Shown: piece after piece, positions 28,236 to 36,985 of the stretch | Layout of the letters: each line of letters begins with the position of its first letter | How positions within the stretch are numbered: position 1 is the stretch's first letter | Source: Anaerococcus degeneri | Lineage (GTDB): Bacteria; Bacillota; Clostridia; Tissierellales; Peptoniphilaceae | Reading direction: 5' to 3' | Assembly: GCF_017874475.1 (NCBI RefSeq) | Contig: NZ_JAGGLO010000001.1 | Coordinates: 372,001-436,000, forward strand | DNA length: 64,000 bases | The notes under the pieces: generated by a model | What the model saw: only the letters and a program-made list of their open reading frames with translations | What the model was told of the DNA's origin: nothing | The model's database searches: none | Made by a program: the position numbers and the translations under genes

Positions 28236-29134
28236 TGAGCTTAAAAGTGAATATAGCGGGCGTTGAATTTAAAAATCCAGTAATTGCAGCAAGTGGAACC
28301 TTTGGTTTTGGAGAAGAATACAAAGACTACATAGACCTTAATAAACTTGGTGGGATTTCTTCCAAGGGTCTAACTTTAAGGAAAAATCCAGGAAATCCCG
28401 GAATTAGAATTTATGAAACTCCAGCAGGAATAATGAATTCAATTGGCCTTCAGAATCCAGGTGTTGACCACTTTATAGATAATGAACTAGTTTTCATGAG
28501 AAAGTATGACACAGTTGTTATAGCAAACCTTGGTGGCCATTCATATGATGATTATAGTATAGGAGCTGCCAAGCTTGATAAGGCTGACATTGATATGATA
28601 GAGCTTAACATATCTTGCCCAAACCTTAAAGAAGGAGGTATGGCCTTTGGTACAGATCCTCAAAAAGCTAGAGAAGTTATTAGTCTCGTAAGAGCTGAAA
28701 CTAAGCATCCTTTGATTGTAAAACTTTCACCAAATGTGACTCATATTGGTGAATTTGCAAAAATAGCTCAAGATTGTGGGGCTGATGCAATTTCTCTTGT
28801 TAATACTTTTAATGCCATGGCAGTTGATGTCAGAAAGAGAAAATTTGTTTTTAATAATAAAACTGCCGGCCTTTCAGGTCCTGCTATCAAGCCAATAGCT
28901 TTAAGAATGACCTATGAGGTTGCCCAAGCTGTTGACATACCAATTATAGCAATGGGTGGAATTATGGATGTTGAAGATTGCCTCGAATTTATGATGGTGG
29001 GAGCTTCGGCAATCCAAGTTGGTACAGCAAACTTTTCAAAACTCGATACAATGATTGAAATAATTGACAATCTAGAAAAATATTGTGCTGATAATAATAT
29101 CAGTGATATTAACGATATAGTTGGAATTTTATAG
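28235..29134 (+). CDS. pyrD: Dihydroorotate dehydrogenase, class 1B catalytic subunit
   Basis: 299 residues of the TIM-barrel FMN enzyme: ASGTFGFGEEY, NSIGLQNPG, ELNISCPN with the catalytic cysteine, VKLSPNVTHI, GLSGPAIKPIALR and AMGGIMDVEDCLEFMMVGASAIQVGTA, written here in pieces. Pairing with PyrK identifies it as the NAD-linked type 1B. It oxidises dihydroorotate to orotate. Confidence 0.95.
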   Translation: MSLKVNIAGVEFKNPVIAASGTFGFGEEYKDYIDLNKLGGISSKGLTLRKNPGNPGIRIYETPAGIMNSIGLQNPGVDHFIDNELVFMRKYDTVVIANLGGHSYDDYSIGAAKLDKADIDMIELNISCPNLKEGGMAFGTDPQKAREVISLVRAETKHPLIVKLSPNVTHIGEFAKIAQDCGADAISLVNTFNAMAVDVRKRKFVFNNKTAGLSGPAIKPIALRMTYEVAQAVDIPIIAMGGIMDVEDCLEFMMVGASAIQVGTANFSKLDTMIEIIDNLEKYCADNNISDINDIVGIL

Positions 29135-29142
29135 GAGAAAAA

Positions 29143-29721
29143 ATGGATAAAACAATAGAATTATTAAAAGAATCTCACGCCTTACTTGAAGGACACTTTA
29201 TTTTATCAAGTGGGAAACACTCTGATAAGTATGTACAATGTGCAAAGTTAATTGAAAATCCTAGATACTGCGAAGAAGTTGCAAAAATAATTGCGGCAAA
29301 AATAAAAGAAGCTGGTATTGAGGTAGACTTATGTGTTGGACCTGCTATGGGTGGAATTATAATAGCTTATGAAGTAGCTAGGGCTCTTGGTGTAGATGCG
29401 ATCTTTACAGAAAGAGAAAACAATGAGATGACACTAAGACGTGGCTTTGAAATTAAAGAAGGCCAAAAAGTAATAATCGTAGAAGATGTAATTACAACTG
29501 GTAAGTCTTCATTTGAAACAGTTGAAGTTATTAGAGAACACGGTGGCGAAGTCCTTGCCCTAACTTCAATTGTAAATAGGTCCCATAAGGACGAAATAAA
29601 TGGCCTACCACTTATATCAGCAACAAAAATTGAGGTAAATGCCTGGGATCCTGATGATCTACCAGATCATTTAAAAGATATACCTGCAGTCAAGCCTGGT
29701 TCAAGAAAAATGAAAGCTTGA
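29143..29721 (+). CDS. pyrE: Orotate phosphoribosyltransferase
   Basis: 192 residues with the type I phosphoribosyltransferase PRPP loop VIIVEDVITTGKS (near 110-122), an N-terminal ILSSGKHSDKYVQC and a flexible-loop region TERENNEMTLRRG. It converts orotate and PRPP to OMP and is the last gene of the operon. No clear terminator follows in the 60 AT-rich bases before the glucosaminidase gene, so some read-through is possible. Confidence 0.95.
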   Translation: MDKTIELLKESHALLEGHFILSSGKHSDKYVQCAKLIENPRYCEEVAKIIAAKIKEAGIEVDLCVGPAMGGIIIAYEVARALGVDAIFTERENNEMTLRRGFEIKEGQKVIIVEDVITTGKSSFETVEVIREHGGEVLALTSIVNRSHKDEINGLPLISATKIEVNAWDPDDLPDHLKDIPAVKPGSRKMKA

Positions 29722-29781
29722 TAAATAGAGCATTAAGCATATAATTTTATTAATATATATTTTATATATAAGGAGACTTAT

Positions 29782-30495
29782 GTGTATAAAAAAAGTTTTA
29801 TTAGTAATTTTATATTCTTAATGCTTTTAATTTTGCCATTTTATGGATTTGCCGATAATTCATTTGCAAGTGAGCCTAAGGTTAATAAGAAGGAAGCCCT
29901 AATACTTGGCCTTAAACAAATTTCTGAAGAAGCTATGAATTTAAAAGACATGAGAGATATAAGGTTTGAAAAATTAAAAAAAGACTTAGATGATTTCATA
30001 GAAAAAGGATCAACAAAAATATCGAGTAAAAGTGATTTTTATCCTTTAAATCCTACTCAGTTTTCTAGGGAAGAACTAGGATGGGGTCTTACTGGTACAA
30101 ACCTATTAGGACTTGAAAAAGACTTTAAAGATGCCAGCGAAGAAGAAGGTGTAAATCCAATTTTGCTTATGGCTATGGCTAAGCATGAGACTGGCAATGG
30201 TACCAGTGAGCTATTTTTAAAGAAGAAAAATTTATTTGGGTTTAATGCTGTTGACCATGACCCATACAATTTAGCGACAGATTTTAAAGATGAAAGGGCC
30301 TCTATTTTTACGGTAGCTAAACATTTAAAGAATGAATACCTCAATAAAGAAGGCAAGTTTTATAATGGTATTTCTACAAATGGAATTGGCAAGCTATACG
30401 CCACTGATCCTGATTGGTCAAAAAAGGTTGACTGGATGATGATTGAAGTTACCAGGGCCATGATTAGTGGCTATAAAGACTATGAACTAAGATAA
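29782..30495 (+). CDS. Secreted glucosaminidase-domain protein
   Basis: 237 residues with a signal peptide (YKKSFISNFIFLMLLILPFYGFADNSFAS) and a glucosaminidase (LytG/Bax-like) domain: NPILLMAMAKHETGNGTSEL carries the catalytic glutamate, then KKKNLFGFNAVDHDP and IFTVAKHLKNEYL. It should cut peptidoglycan glycan strands outside the membrane. The start is GTG at 29782, six bases after AGGAG; an ATG two bases earlier is out of frame and opens a 13-codon frame. Confidence 0.85.
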   Translation: MYKKSFISNFIFLMLLILPFYGFADNSFASEPKVNKKEALILGLKQISEEAMNLKDMRDIRFEKLKKDLDDFIEKGSTKISSKSDFYPLNPTQFSREELGWGLTGTNLLGLEKDFKDASEEEGVNPILLMAMAKHETGNGTSELFLKKKNLFGFNAVDHDPYNLATDFKDERASIFTVAKHLKNEYLNKEGKFYNGISTNGIGKLYATDPDWSKKVDWMMIEVTRAMISGYKDYELR

Positions 30496-30509
30496 AGAAA
30501 GGTTTATAA

Positions 30510-32168
30510 ATGAATACTAGAGATTATATAAATGGTAATTCTGCCGAAGGATATGAATTTTTCGGCGCCCATAATAGAAAGGGAAAAGATTATATTTTTA
30601 GGGTCCTTGCACCAAATGCCCAAAATGTTTGCTTAGCAGGTGATTTTAATAATTGGGAAAAAATTACCCTAAGAAAATATCCTACTGGAGTATTTTCGGT
30701 AACTATAGATGTGGCGAATAATGGAGACCGCTACCAATATTTTGTTGAAGACGAAAATGGTAATGTTTTTAAAAAATTAGATCCATATTCTAAGAAAATC
30801 TGCCTTGATGAAGAAGTATCGGTCATTGAAAATTCTTCTTATAAATATAAGTATAAAAAAGTATCTACTAAGCCAAAAAATATATATCAAGTTCATCTTG
30901 GAGCGATTTTTAGGGGAAAAGATGATAAGAAAAAAGTTTATGAAGACCTAGTAGCCCATATAAAAGAAAATAACTTTTCTCATGTACAAATAATGCCAAT
31001 TAGTGAATACAAAAACTACAAGCAAATGGGATTTTCTTCAATTGGGTTATTCGCTTTTTCTGAAAGATATGGAAGTCTTGATGATTTTAAATATTTTATC
31101 GATTTACTTCACAAAGAAAAAATTGGAGTAATAGCTGAGCTAGACATAGCAGAATTTGACTCAGATTTTTTATACTTAGATAAGTTTGATGGGACAAATC
31201 TTTATAATTACGATTATGACAATATAAAATACAATTATTATGGGTCCATGAATTTTGATCCTGATAAAAACCTAGTGAAGTCTTACTTATTATCACTAGT
31301 TAATTATTACCTAAAAGAATTAAGAATTGACGGCCTATATTTTCCGGCAGCAGAGAATATGATTTATTGGCAAGGAGATAAAAATAGGGGAGTCAATCAA
31401 TCATGGCTTGAACTCATCAGGGAAATCAATGCTTTGATTAAGGCTAACAAGGCATATTCTATAGTTGGTTTTAACGGAGTCTACCCAGATTTAGACCTGG
31501 GTTATGATTTAATATTTGATAGTGAATTTAGGAAGATAGTTGAAGTATTCCAGAAAATTCCTATGGAAAGGGCTGGTTATCAGACATATATTAGAAATTT
31601 AATACAAAATGGGTCTTCTTCTAAGGTATTTGGTTTTTCATATGTGGATAGTTTCTTAAATGAAGCTAATCTAGCCATGAAGATGTACTCAGAAGATAGG
31701 AAAATTGACCAACTCAAGACCCTATTTACATTTTTAATGACATTAAAATCTTCGAAGTCAATCTTCATGGGAGATGAACTTGCAGATATGAGGACATTTT
31801 CCATTTATAACGAATTTAATTTGGATGAAATATTGAATAAAAACTTCAATGAATATTATAAAGAATTAGCAAAAATTTTCCTATCTACCAAGCCTTTAAA
31901 TGAAGATGATTCTGAAATTAAGATTTTTGATATAGATGGATATAGTATTTATGCATATGAAAAATCTTTTAAAAATGAAAGGTATTTGATAATTGTAAAC
32001 TTTACTGACATTGGATATGAGCTTACAAGTCCTTATGAGCTAAATGAAATTATTAATACTAACGAACTAAAATTTGGTGGCAGTGGAAATATTAATGGAA
32101 AGATAAACAAGGGTGAAGAAATAGGAATCGAAGCCTTTGGGTCAGCCATTTTTAAAATTGAAAAATAA
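30510..32168 (+). CDS. Degenerate glycogen branching enzyme homologue (GH13/CBM48 pseudoenzyme)
   Basis: 552 residues. An N-terminal CBM48-like domain (FRVLAPNAQNVCLAGDFNNW, about 28-48) and a GH13 barrel clearly related to GlgB: KFDGTNLYNYD, then LLSLVNYYLKELRIDGLYF, follow GlgB order. All catalytic positions are changed. The nucleophile motif GLRVDAV reads GLYFPAA (Asp to Pro, Arg to Tyr), the acid motif IAEES reads IVGFN, and the LSHDEV motif reads FSYVDS. Region I DxxxxH reads ExxxxE. The frame is intact with normal codon use, so it is probably expressed as a glucan-binding or regulatory protein. It lies 5 kb from the glg operon with its own AAGG site. Fragment loss of an active enzyme is the alternative. 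Confidence 0.8.
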   Translation: MNTRDYINGNSAEGYEFFGAHNRKGKDYIFRVLAPNAQNVCLAGDFNNWEKITLRKYPTGVFSVTIDVANNGDRYQYFVEDENGNVFKKLDPYSKKICLDEEVSVIENSSYKYKYKKVSTKPKNIYQVHLGAIFRGKDDKKKVYEDLVAHIKENNFSHVQIMPISEYKNYKQMGFSSIGLFAFSERYGSLDDFKYFIDLLHKEKIGVIAELDIAEFDSDFLYLDKFDGTNLYNYDYDNIKYNYYGSMNFDPDKNLVKSYLLSLVNYYLKELRIDGLYFPAAENMIYWQGDKNRGVNQSWLELIREINALIKANKAYSIVGFNGVYPDLDLGYDLIFDSEFRKIVEVFQKIPMERAGYQTYIRNLIQNGSSSKVFGFSYVDSFLNEANLAMKMYSEDRKIDQLKTLFTFLMTLKSSKSIFMGDELADMRTFSIYNEFNLDEILNKNFNEYYKELAKIFLSTKPLNEDDSEIKIFDIDGYSIYAYEKSFKNERYLIIVNFTDIGYELTSPYELNEIINTNELKFGGSGNINGKINKGEEIGIEAFGSAIFKIEK

Positions 32169-32173
32169 GCATA

Positions 32174-32207
32174 AAAATAACAAGGATTTTTGTCCTTGTT
32201 ATTTTTC
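32174..32207. terminator. Bidirectional terminator between convergent genes
   Basis: A perfect 14-bp inverted repeat (32174-32187 with 32194-32207) with A-run and T-run flanks serves the gene at 30510 and cbpB. Confidence 0.9.
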
Positions 32208-32663
32208 TATTAAATCATATTCTTTTTCAATATTGTGGGCCACTTGTGTAAACCTTTCTAAGACAACTTTCCTAGGTATGATTCCTAAAAAATATCCGTT
32301 TTTAAGGGCTATACAGACAAAGTTATTGTCGATTAATAAAGAGATTACATCCTCAAGTTCGTAATTATCAAAAAGAATAGGTACTACTTGGTTCATTGCT
32401 TCTTTTACCTTATGAGCCGCAAGTTTATCTTCATTAAAAAGGGACAGGTCGTCAAAACTTCTTACTATTAAGGGAATAGAAATAAGCCCCCTAATGCAAT
32501 TATGATCATCAACTACAGGTATAATTTGATATCCGGAACTAGATAAGACCAAGCTTGCGTGAAGTAAAGAGTCATTTTCATTAACTACGGCAACCTGGCT
32601 AGCTGGTATCATAAGGTTGGCTGTTGGTTTATTAAAAAGTTTGGTAAATTTTTCTCCAATCAA
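32199..32663 (-). CDS. cbpB: CBS-pair protein of the c-di-AMP-binding CbpB/DarB family
   Basis: 154 residues with two CBS repeats: MIPASQVAVVNENDSLLHASLVL...GYQIIPVVDD and VKEAMNQVVPILFDNYELEDVISLL...NNFVCI, ending GIIPRKVVLERF. The pattern follows Bacillus YkuL (CbpB/DarB), which binds c-di-AMP and, when free, stimulates the (p)ppGpp synthetase Rel. That role is known for the relatives and inferred here. It is a single-gene unit facing the GlgB-like gene, with no other nucleotide-signalling gene nearby. Confidence 0.8.
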   Translation of the reverse strand: MIGEKFTKLFNKPTANLMIPASQVAVVNENDSLLHASLVLSSSGYQIIPVVDDHNCIRGLISIPLIVRSFDDLSLFNEDKLAAHKVKEAMNQVVPILFDNYELEDVISLLIDNNFVCIALKNGYFLGIIPRKVVLERFTQVAHNIEKEYDLIEK

Positions 32664-32722
32664 TTTTAGCTCCTCAATTTTTATCTAATTCTATTATAAC
32701 ATAAAACTAATTTTGAGCATAG

Positions 32723-32746
32723 AAAAACTCCAAGATTAACTTGGAG
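32723..32746 (-). terminator. Terminator of the tRNA-Ser/SRP RNA unit
   Basis: On the minus strand, a 7-bp stem (32728-32734 with 32740-32746) is followed by a T-run (A-run at 32723-32727). Confidence 0.85.
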
Positions 32747-32747
32747 T

Positions 32748-33024
32748 CATATGTAAGCACACCCAATATCGAACAATTAGCCTAATATAGGGGCTAGAAT
32801 CCCTAGCTCATGATAGGTTGCCTTACGGCACACATAAGTGTCTGCTTAATGCTGCTAGGTTCCCCTCCTGACATGGTTCACAGTCTTATGTTGCGTAAGA
32901 TCTATCAATCAACACTAGTTATTTTAGTCTTTTATTTTGCTAAGAGCCCTCCATTGGGACTTAAACCCTGCTATAGCGGATTGCAGGTTACAAGGCACCG
33001 CTAGTTCCCTGTCTAGTGCGTGGC
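32748..33024 (-). ncRNA. ffs: Signal recognition particle RNA (large bacterial type)
   Basis: Reading the minus strand, the RNA begins directly after the tRNA-Ser gene with the Alu-domain sequence of large SRP RNAs (CTAGCGGTGCCTTGTAACC, CAATCCGCTATAGCAGGG). About 150 bases later it has the helix 8 motif GAACCATGTCAGG-AGGGGAACC-TAGCAGCA with its GGAA loop (plus positions about 32850-32880). It is about 277 bases, the Alu-plus-S-domain form of Firmicutes. It binds Ffh and targets membrane proteins. The 3' end is set by the terminator at 32728-32746 and is approximate by a few bases. Confidence 0.88.
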
Positions 33025-33111
33025 GGAGAGCATGGGATTTGAACCCATGATACAAGAAAACTGTATACACGATTTCCAATCGTGCTCCTTAAACCGCTCG
33101 GACAGCTCTCC
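33025..33111 (-). tRNA. tRNA-Ser (anticodon GGA)
   Basis: 87 bases on the minus strand: a 7-bp acceptor GGAGAGC/GCTCTCC, an anticodon loop TTGGAAA in the stem CACGA/TCGTG, a long variable arm typical of tRNA-Ser, and GGTTCAAATCC in the T arm. It reads UCC/UCU codons. CCA is not encoded. It abuts the SRP RNA with no spacer, so processing by RNases must separate them. Confidence 0.95.
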
Positions 33112-33126
33112 ATGCTACAATAACTT

Positions 33127-33154
33127 ACTATACCTTTGTTTATTATCATTGCAA
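33127..33154 (-). promoter_or_regulatory. Promoter of the tRNA-Ser/SRP RNA unit
   Basis: On the minus strand TTGCAA (33154-33149) and TATAGT (33132-33127) are separated by 16 bases, about 15 bases upstream of the tRNA. Confidence 0.7.
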
Positions 33155-33214
33155 AAGAAAAAAATAAAAATTTATCTTAATTTGTGGTATAATTAGTAGG
33201 TAGAGAGGAAGGCT

Positions 33215-34894
33215 ATGGCAAAAGCTTTATATAGACAATACCGACCTAAGGTGTTTGATCAAGTCCTTGGTCAAGACAAGGTTGTAAATGTATTAAAAAA
33301 TCAAATAAAAAATAAAAACTTTTCTCACGCTTATCTATTTTCTGGAGAAAGAGGCTGTGGTAAGACTTCTGCTGCCAAGATTTTTGCTAAGGCAATAAAT
33401 TGTCTAAACCCACAAGACGGTTCACCCTGTTTAGAATGCGAAAATTGTAGGGCTATAGAAGAAGAAACTAGTCTTGATGTAGTGGAGATGGATGCGGCTA
33501 GTAATAGGCGTATAGATGATATTAGAAATCTTAGGGATAATGTAATATATCCACCAGCAAACTTAAAATACAAAGTCTACATAATAGACGAGGCCCACAT
33601 GATTACCAGGGAAGCTTTTAATGCCCTTTTAAAAATCATGGAAGAACCACCAAAACATTTGGTATTTATTCTTGCTACTACAGAAATTGACAAGATCCCT
33701 AAAACAATTTTATCAAGGGTTCAAAAATTTGAATTTAACAAGATTGACTCATCTAAAATTAGAGAACAGATAAATATAATCCTTAATGACCAAAATATAA
33801 AAATGGAAAATGAGGCTATTGACCTTATTATCAGAAAGGCTAAGGGAGCTATGAGGGATGCTTTAAGCATCTTAGACCAGGTCCTATCCTTTGATAAGGA
33901 AGAATATTTACTCAAGGATGTCGAATTTATTCTTGGTTCAGTAGATTTTGAGAAAGTCAATAAACTTGTAACCAGTATCATTGCACAAGATCAAAGAGAA
34001 AGCTTAAAATACCTTGAAGTAATAAGAGATGATGGTAAGTCTAACCTGGATATTGTCGATTCACTTATCAATTTTTATAGGGACCTTATGGTTTTGAAGG
34101 TAAGTGAGGATGAATCAAGTTTTGAAAATAAGGAAAGACTTGAATTGCTTAAAGATAAAATTGAAGATATTAGTTTAGAAAGAATTTTAACTAGTCTTGA
34201 TGTATTGAACGATTATTTTATAAAAATAAATTCTTCATCTAATACGGATATTTTAAGTGAAGTTATGGTTTTAAGATTGATTGATACTGTTGATATGAAT
34301 AGCCTTATATCAAGGGTTGAAAAACTTGAAAGAATGGGTCAGTCTGATATAGTTGATACTATTAATAGGATAATTGATAATAGGTTAGAAAATTTCACAC
34401 CAATTGTGAATACTCAAAATCAATTACCTATTAAAAAAGAAATGGAAATTGAAAATTCGATTGAAAATAATTCTGAACAATTCAGTCCAAATGAAGAGTT
34501 GGATCAATCTATTGCAAATGAAATTAAAGAAGAAAAGGAAAATATTCCTGAGCCTACTATGCTTGATCCAAAGACAGTGCATTCTATTAGAGATATGGTA
34601 GTTTCTACATCGGGAACTATGTTAAACACACTTTTTAAGGATGAAGGATTTAATTATGAATATATCGAAGATGATTTTATCCTTATAATTAAAGATGAGT
34701 TTTATAGGATATTTATTGAAACAAAAGTAGATGAAATAGGCGAAAAGCTTTCAGGTATCCTAAAAAAAGATATAAACTTTTCTTTAGTGACTGGTGACAT
34801 AAAAAAAACTGAAAAACCAGAATTTAATAAGAAGACAACCGATATAATAAACAAGCTAAAAAATATTTTTGCTGATGAATTAATTATAAAATAG
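33215..34894 (+). CDS. dnaX: DNA polymerase III gamma/tau subunit
   Basis: 559 residues. AAA+ clamp-loader core: RPKVFDQVLGQ, Walker A SGERGCGKTSAAK (near 45), the zinc cysteines CLNPQDGSPCLECENC, Walker B IIDEAHM, sensor ATTEIDKIPKTILSRVQ. Domain III continues to about 370, and a variable acidic C-terminus follows. It loads the sliding clamp and joins polymerases at the fork. TATAAT lies at 33188-33193. The following genes ebfC and recR are the standard dnaX neighbours. I did not see a clear programmed-frameshift signal for a separate gamma form. Confidence 0.94.
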   Translation: MAKALYRQYRPKVFDQVLGQDKVVNVLKNQIKNKNFSHAYLFSGERGCGKTSAAKIFAKAINCLNPQDGSPCLECENCRAIEEETSLDVVEMDAASNRRIDDIRNLRDNVIYPPANLKYKVYIIDEAHMITREAFNALLKIMEEPPKHLVFILATTEIDKIPKTILSRVQKFEFNKIDSSKIREQINIILNDQNIKMENEAIDLIIRKAKGAMRDALSILDQVLSFDKEEYLLKDVEFILGSVDFEKVNKLVTSIIAQDQRESLKYLEVIRDDGKSNLDIVDSLINFYRDLMVLKVSEDESSFENKERLELLKDKIEDISLERILTSLDVLNDYFIKINSSSNTDILSEVMVLRLIDTVDMNSLISRVEKLERMGQSDIVDTINRIIDNRLENFTPIVNTQNQLPIKKEMEIENSIENNSEQFSPNEELDQSIANEIKEEKENIPEPTMLDPKTVHSIRDMVVSTSGTMLNTLFKDEGFNYEYIEDDFILIIKDEFYRIFIETKVDEIGEKLSGILKKDINFSLVTGDIKKTEKPEFNKKTTDIINKLKNIFADELIIK

Positions 34895-34903
34895 GAGGAA
34901 AAA

Positions 34904-35239
34904 ATGGCTAGAAATTTTAGAGGCGGAATGCCAAATATGAACAACATGATGAAACAAGTTAAGAAGATGCAAGAGGAAATGGAAAAGGCTCAACAGGAGC
35001 TTGAGGAAAAAGAATTTACATCTTCTGCAGGCGGTGGGGTTGTAGAAGCAACTGTTACAGGTAAAAAAGTACTAACATCTATTAAAATTAATCCAGATGT
35101 AGTTGATCCTGATGATGTTGAGATGCTTCAAGATTTAATCATGGTTGCTATAAATGATGCAGCAAGCAAAGCTGATAAATTTAACGAAGAAAATATGGGC
35201 AAACTAACTGGTGGAATTAATATTCCTGGTTTAATGTAA
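34904..35239 (+). CDS. YbaB/EbfC nucleoid-associated protein
   Basis: 111 residues: GMPNMNNMMKQVKKMQEEMEKAQQELEE (coiled dimerisation/DNA arm), VVEATVTGKK, VVDPDDVEMLQDLIMVAINDA and a GGINIPGLM end. The family forms DNA-binding dimers. It is nine bases after dnaX, has an AGGAGG site, and its stop overlaps the recR start by one base. Confidence 0.93.
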   Translation: MARNFRGGMPNMNNMMKQVKKMQEEMEKAQQELEEKEFTSSAGGGVVEATVTGKKVLTSIKINPDVVDPDDVEMLQDLIMVAINDAASKADKFNEENMGKLTGGINIPGLM

Positions 35240-35844
35240 TGGCGATTTTACCCGAATCACTAAATAATTTAATAGAACAATTTCAAAAACTACCTACTAT
35301 AGGCAGAAAAAGTGCAGAAAGACTTGCCATGAGCATAGTCGACGAGGATGCAAAAAGTGTTGAAGATTTTTCAAAAGCTTTGATAGACGTTAAGGAAAGA
35401 ATTCACCACTGTAATATTTGTGGCAATCTCACAGAAGAAGAAACTTGCAAGATTTGTAGAGATTTCACTAGAGATGAAGAATATCTTTGTATTGTTGAAG
35501 ATGTGAGAAATCTCATAGCTATCGAAAAATCTGGAGCCTATAGAGGGAAATACCATGTCTTGGGGGGGCTTATTTCACCATCAGATGATATAAGTCCTGA
35601 TAAATTAAATATTGATAAACTTTTAGAACGATTGGATAAAGAGGATATCAAGGAAATAATCCTTGCTATTGCATCAACAATAGAAGGTGAGACAACAATT
35701 CTATTTATAACTAATCTTTTAAAGGGAAGAAATATTAAGATTTCAAAAATTGCCCAAGGCATTCCAGTAGGGTCTCACCTAGAGTACTTTGATCAACTTA
35801 CACTAGAAAGAGCCTTGGAAGATAGGAGAGATGTGAGTGAATAA
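35239..35844 (+). CDS. recR: Recombination protein RecR
   Basis: 201 residues: helix-hairpin-helix LPTIGRKSAERLA, a four-cysteine zinc finger (CNICGN...CKIC), and a Toprim domain with CIVEDVRNLIAIEKSGAYRGKYHVLGG split across strands and EGETT. It works with RecO/RecF in loading RecA at gaps. Position after dnaX-ebfC is conserved in many bacteria. Confidence 0.95.
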   Translation: MAILPESLNNLIEQFQKLPTIGRKSAERLAMSIVDEDAKSVEDFSKALIDVKERIHHCNICGNLTEEETCKICRDFTRDEEYLCIVEDVRNLIAIEKSGAYRGKYHVLGGLISPSDDISPDKLNIDKLLERLDKEDIKEIILAIASTIEGETTILFITNLLKGRNIKISKIAQGIPVGSHLEYFDQLTLERALEDRRDVSE

Positions 35845-36832
35845 GTTAAAAAAATTGTTAGTGATAATCATCCCTGTTTTATTGCTAACAGGTTGCATTT
35901 TACTCCAGAAAAATAAGTCTAATAAAGTTGAAAAAATCGAAAAAGACGTGATTGAAGTAAGCAAAAAACCGGTAACAAATAAAATAAACGTTAAAACTGC
36001 TACATTTGCTTCAGATATTATCATGGATAGGCTATGTGCTAGTAATGAAAATTATGATTATACAAAGGTTAATAACTTTTCTCAGATTGAGTCATTAAAC
36101 TTTGACATAGCAATAGTGCCAGCCTATCAGGTCGTTGATTTATATAATAAAACTGATGAAAACATTAAAGTCGCTGCAATAACTCTAATTAATAACATTC
36201 ATATAATAAGCGATAAACAAATTAATAATCCTAAAGATATGGCTGGAAAAACTATCATGGTACCTGAATTAAATGAGTCGATGAACAAATTAATTGAATC
36301 TAGACTTGGATTCATAAAGACTCTTATGAGGATAAAAACCGAGTTTTATTACAATCAAAAAGATTTGGTAAAAAATCTCGATAAGACAGAAAATGTCTTA
36401 GCAATAATTTCAGAACCATATTATTCAAAAGCAATAGCAAAGAGATCATATTACACTTTTGATGTAAACAAAGCAATAGCTATGTTACCTAACTCAAAAA
36501 CAGACTCTGATAGTGACTTCTTGTCAGAAGTAATCATAGTTAATAAAAATTACCTTAAAGATAATAAGGAAAGTTTTGATAAGTTCATGATTGAATTTAA
36601 AAAAGCCCAACAAGAAATTAACGAAGAAACTGTCTTATCACAAGGTATTATAAATAATTACGACATAACAAATGAAGAGGCTATAAAAATTTATAAATCA
36701 ATGGAAAATACCTTTATAGATTCAGATACCATGGCAGGTGTGTTTGAGATTTATATGGACAAATTAGAAAGCTTAGATAAAAATATATTTGGCGGAAAAA
36801 GACCGACGGATAATCTATATTATAAAAACTAA
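35837..36832 (+). CDS. Lipoprotein, ABC-type substrate-binding-like
   Basis: 331 residues. A signal peptide ends in the lipobox LLTGC (Cys near 20), so the mature protein is lipid-anchored outside. The rest resembles NMT1/TauA-type binding proteins: DIAIVPAYQVVDLYN, NPKDMAGKTIMVPE, LAIISEPYYSKA and SEVIIVNKNYLKDNKESFDKFM. The GTG start at 35837 overlaps recR by eight bases with AGGAGA well placed. No permease or ATPase is linked, so ligand and transporter are unknown. Confidence 0.75.
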   Translation: MNKLKKLLVIIIPVLLLTGCILLQKNKSNKVEKIEKDVIEVSKKPVTNKINVKTATFASDIIMDRLCASNENYDYTKVNNFSQIESLNFDIAIVPAYQVVDLYNKTDENIKVAAITLINNIHIISDKQINNPKDMAGKTIMVPELNESMNKLIESRLGFIKTLMRIKTEFYYNQKDLVKNLDKTENVLAIISEPYYSKAIAKRSYYTFDVNKAIAMLPNSKTDSDSDFLSEVIIVNKNYLKDNKESFDKFMIEFKKAQQEINEETVLSQGIINNYDITNEEAIKIYKSMENTFIDSDTMAGVFEIYMDKLESLDKNIFGGKRPTDNLYYKN

Positions 36833-36848
36833 AAATTATAAAAACAAG

Positions 36849-36871
36849 AAACTCCCTTTTGGGGGTTTTTT
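36849..36871 (+). terminator. Rho-independent terminator after the dnaX-lipoprotein unit
   Basis: A GAAACTCCC/GGGGGTTTTT hairpin with a T-run. The 80 bases between it and the tmRNA terminator hold nothing else I can see. Confidence 0.85.
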
Positions 36872-36949
36872 GTGTGGAAATTTATACGATTTTTAAATGA
36901 AAATTATTGGTAAATATATATTAATGGTAGTAAATATGTATTTAATAAA

Positions 36950-36975
36950 AAATAAACGCTGAATAATCAACGTTT
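36950..36975 (-). terminator. Terminator of tmRNA
   Basis: Inverted repeat 36954-36962 with 36967-36975 (9 bp, one G-U pair), 10 bases past the tmRNA 3' end on the minus strand, followed by a T-rich stretch. Confidence 0.75.
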
Positions 36976-36985
36976 AAAAGGTGTT

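Noticed and set aside
33215-34894. Programmed frameshift in dnaX
   Set aside because: A-runs occur but I saw no slippery site combined with a clear hairpin or internal Shine-Dalgarno in the expected place.
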